Positions 5,313 through 7,210 of a stretch of 7,210 nt of DNA are shown here, in pieces; the stretch's first letter is position 1, and each line of letters begins with the position of its first letter. The notes under the pieces are model-generated. The model searched no databases. It was not told the origin of the DNA and saw only the letters and a program-made list of their open reading frames with translations. Source of the DNA: Methylococcales bacterium (GTDB lineage Bacteria > Pseudomonadota > Gammaproteobacteria > Methylococcales > Methylomonadaceae); NCBI GenBank assembly GCA_009692395.1, contig SHZG01000117.1, positions 1 to 7,210 on the forward strand, given 5' to 3'. A program made the position numbers and the translations under genes.

Positions 5313-7055
5313 ATGCGTAAAAAACTTACCACTCTTACTAGCGGCATCAGCTTACTCCTTATAAGCTCTTGGAGTGTTGCGGCTACTGATTTACCACCCA
5401 CGGCTAAAGTTGAAATGGGTGCAGTCGAGGAAGTCTGCTCTAATTTTATTGATCCGAAATGGCGTGAAGAACAAGTCGTTGATGGCGTAAAAATACAAGA
5501 ATCACGCCTGTGTACGCCTGACAATCCCGCGGATATTGCCGCGTTTGTTAAAGGCACTAACGGCGTTTCAATGGAAACATTGATGAACACCCAACTTGCC
5601 GCTGACGCGGTGACTATGTCTGATGACATGGATGGTGATGGCGATCCTGATAAAATTGTTATTAAATTAGAAGTCGTGGAATTAAATGGGCATTCGCCTG
5701 ATGTAAAAACGCCTATCACCACCTTTGATATTGCACCGAATATACGTCCAACATTCTGGGTATATGCGCCAAAAACTCGCGATATGTCTACGCTCAGCTT
5801 GTATGAAACGGAAGCGAATTCATTATTGCGTGTCCCCTCCCCTGTTATTCGCGTTGAACAAAATGATATTGTCCATATCGTATTGGAAAACACCCATTAT
5901 TTACCGCATTCCATTCATTTACACGGTATAGATCATCCGTTTATGGATATGAGTCAACACGGCAATGACGGCGTTGGTCAAACCAGTAATATGGACACTA
6001 TGCCGGGTGAAAGCAAAACCTATGTGATTAAACCGCGTCAAGCAGGCACGATGTATTATCACTGCCATGTTCAGCCGCACACCCATATTCCTATGGGCTT
6101 ACAAGGCATTTTTGTGGTAGAAGAAAATCGTCCGAATAACTGGCCACAAACCTTAAACGTCGGTGCTGGACAAGTGCGTCATCCGTCATTGGCGGTGATG
6201 GAAAAATACGCCAGAGAATACGATTTACATTACCAATCAGCCGATAAAGAACTGCATGAAATCGTGGCGCGTTCTGCCAATGATCCTCGTTTAATTGCTA
6301 AGCACATGAACACCGAATACGACATTACTGAGGCTACCGATGATTATTTCATGCTCAATGGTCGGTCTTTCCCTTACACTTTAAGGGAATCATTGATACA
6401 CATGGAAGAAGATCAAAACGTTAAATTGCGCGTGTTGAATGGTCATACCGAAACCTTCGCGATGCACATTCATGGGCATAAACCCACGATTACCCATTAC
6501 GATGGTGTTGATAACGGCCCTGGTTCTTATATTCAACGTGACGTACACGCCCTCGCACCTGCACAACGTGCTGATTTGTCATTAAGCGGTAAAGATGATG
6601 GTTTAAACAGCTTTGGACAAGGAATCTGGATGTTCCACGACCACGTTGAAAAATCGTTTACCACCAACGGACACGGCGAAGGTGGCGACATCAGCTTGGT
6701 GGTTTATAAAGGTTTTTACGATGATAAAGGCATACCCATGTCACACGGCATGAGTCTCGCGCCTTATTTCACCAAAGAACTATGGCAAGGAAAATACCCA
6801 ATCTGGCAAGATTACGATACTTTCCGTAGCTTAGGTTTACCTGATTTAAGTGCCGCTGTGACACCGTCTAAAGTAGCTGTGCAAACTCCAGCGGTTAAAG
6901 CCTCTGAATCTGAAGCTGCTGCAGCAGCTAACGCAGACCAAGATTCTGTATTAGGTAAATTGTTTAACGGTTTAGTGCTAGGTTTATTAGGCTATGCCGC
7001 ATTTGTTAAACGTCGTGTAATTTATGATTTTGCGATGAAATACATAAAAAAATAG
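5313..7055 (+). CDS. Exported, membrane-anchored multicopper oxidase, type 1 copper site in the first cupredoxin domain
   Basis: This 580-residue protein has a Sec-type signal peptide (about 1-24, cleavage near SVAA). An N-terminal region of about 150 residues follows, without a recognised fold, containing Cys42, Cys67 and a calcium-loop-like acidic run at 104-113. Cupredoxin domain 1 (about 170-275) has HSIHLHG (199-205) and HCHVQPHTHIPM (250-261), so Cys251, His256 and Met261, probably with His199, make a complete type 1 site. Domain 2 (about 345-470) has HIHGH (385-389) and FHDHVEKSF (441-449). Here the HCH triad reads HDH with Asp443, so it supplies trinuclear-cluster histidines but no type 1 copper. 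This is the two-domain 'type C' arrangement. An Ala/Ser/Pro-rich linker (about 512-543) leads to a C-terminal hydrophobic segment (about 547-565) followed by KRR, a likely inner-membrane anchor. The substrate is unknown; cuprous ion, metal or phenolic oxidation are options. The last base of the TAG stop coincides with the edge of the IS. Confidence 0.93.
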   Translation: MRKKLTTLTSGISLLLISSWSVAATDLPPTAKVEMGAVEEVCSNFIDPKWREEQVVDGVKIQESRLCTPDNPADIAAFVKGTNGVSMETLMNTQLAADAVTMSDDMDGDGDPDKIVIKLEVVELNGHSPDVKTPITTFDIAPNIRPTFWVYAPKTRDMSTLSLYETEANSLLRVPSPVIRVEQNDIVHIVLENTHYLPHSIHLHGIDHPFMDMSQHGNDGVGQTSNMDTMPGESKTYVIKPRQAGTMYYHCHVQPHTHIPMGLQGIFVVEENRPNNWPQTLNVGAGQVRHPSLAVMEKYAREYDLHYQSADKELHEIVARSANDPRLIAKHMNTEYDITEATDDYFMLNGRSFPYTLRESLIHMEEDQNVKLRVLNGHTETFAMHIHGHKPTITHYDGVDNGPGSYIQRDVHALAPAQRADLSLSGKDDGLNSFGQGIWMFHDHVEKSFTTNGHGEGGDISLVVYKGFYDDKGIPMSHGMSLAPYFTKELWQGKYPIWQDYDTFRSLGLPDLSAAVTPSKVAVQTPAVKASESEAAAAANADQDSVLGKLFNGLVLGLLGYAAFVKRRVIYDFAMKYIKK

Positions 7056-7210
7056 GGTAGTGGGTTAACTCTGTAATGATGAATAAATATCGCGCCCGAA
7101 TTCGACCTTGTTGATCAGCAAACCGATGACGGTGTCGTGCATCAACTCTAGTTTTGAGAAGCAAATGGTCTTGCGATTGAGTCGTTTGATCCATGTCCGA
7201 AAGTTCAGGT
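7055..7210 (-). mobile_element. IS1-family insertion sequence, 3' end (right copy)
   Basis: This is the 3' end of a second IS1-like element, in inverted orientation to the left copy. The terminal GGGTAGTGGGTTAA at 7055-7068 is the reverse complement of 135-148 on the left. The remainder continues outside the window. The two copies diverge at four positions by eye over the 148 bases they share, so they are independent copies of one family. Confidence 0.85.
7065..7210 (-). CDS. IS1-family transposase, C-terminal fragment (partial, 5' end outside window)
   Basis: The minus strand is open from the window edge (first full codon at 7208-7206) to a TAA at 7067-7065. It encodes LNFRTWIKRLNRKTICFSK, then MHDTVIGLLIN, and ends GRDIYSSLQS. 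The blocks match the conserved C-terminus of IS1-family transposases. It is five residues longer than the left copy because it keeps TCA where that one has TAA. The start, most of the DDE domain and any programmed frameshift region lie outside the window. Confidence 0.85.
   Translation of the reverse strand, partial: LNFRTWIKRLNRKTICFSKLELMHDTVIGLLINKVEFGRDIYSSLQS

Noticed and set aside
5075..5320. 81-residue plus-strand frame upstream of the oxidase
   Set aside because: It starts with TTG, has no ribosome binding site, overlaps the oxidase start in another frame and has no recognisable protein character.
5285..5893. 202-residue minus-strand frame opposite the oxidase
   Set aside because: It is antisense to the signal peptide, N-terminal region and start of domain 1 of a well-supported oxidase; no ribosome binding site or domain was seen.
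5313..7055. Assignment of the oxidase as CueO, CopA or a bacterial laccase
   Set aside because: The C-terminal HCH motif those families need is HDH here and the type 1 ligands are in domain 1, so a specific name is not justified.
7006..7194. 62-residue minus-strand frame at the right end
   Set aside because: It is the out-of-frame shadow of the IS1-like transposase C-terminus and reads through the IS edge into the antisense of the oxidase gene.

Overview
The window is a moderately AT-rich bacterial segment. Its protein families suggest a gammaproteobacterium, possibly a sulfur-oxidising filamentous type such as Thiothrix or Beggiatoa relatives; this is a judgement from protein style and not proven here. 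Both ends are the 3' ends of IS1-family insertion sequences in inverted orientation, each pointing into the window. The segment therefore looks either like the interior of an IS-bounded block or like a contig broken at two repeat copies.

Layout: (1) 1-148, 3' remnant of an IS1-like element with the transposase C-terminus. (2) 166-576, an unrecognised small membrane protein whose ribosome binding site begins 7 bases from the IS edge. (3) 640-1580, htpX, an inner-membrane zinc protease, preceded by what reads as a good heat-shock (sigma-32/RpoH) promoter and followed by a perfect 15-bp hairpin. (4) 1646-4699, a tightly packed three-gene unit: a small secreted protein with two cysteines, a membrane-anchored DUF2760 protein, and a divergent Hsp70-family ATPase whose start overlaps the DUF2760 stop. 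(5) 4700-5312, an intergenic region with a convergent hairpin, a 48-residue membrane-protein gene on the minus strand with a GTG start, and several short dyads ahead of the next gene. (6) 5313-7055, a secreted multicopper oxidase with the type 1 copper site in the first cupredoxin domain and a C-terminal membrane anchor. (7) 7055-7210, the 3' end of the second IS1-like copy, which abuts and probably completes the oxidase stop codon.

Functionally, the left two thirds read as an envelope/protein-quality-control neighbourhood: HtpX removes damaged membrane proteins, and the DUF2760-Hsp70 pair forms a probable membrane-associated chaperone module with an accompanying periplasmic protein. The multicopper oxidase forms a separate transcription unit of envelope redox or metal chemistry. 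No CRISPR array, tRNA, rRNA or phage gene was seen.
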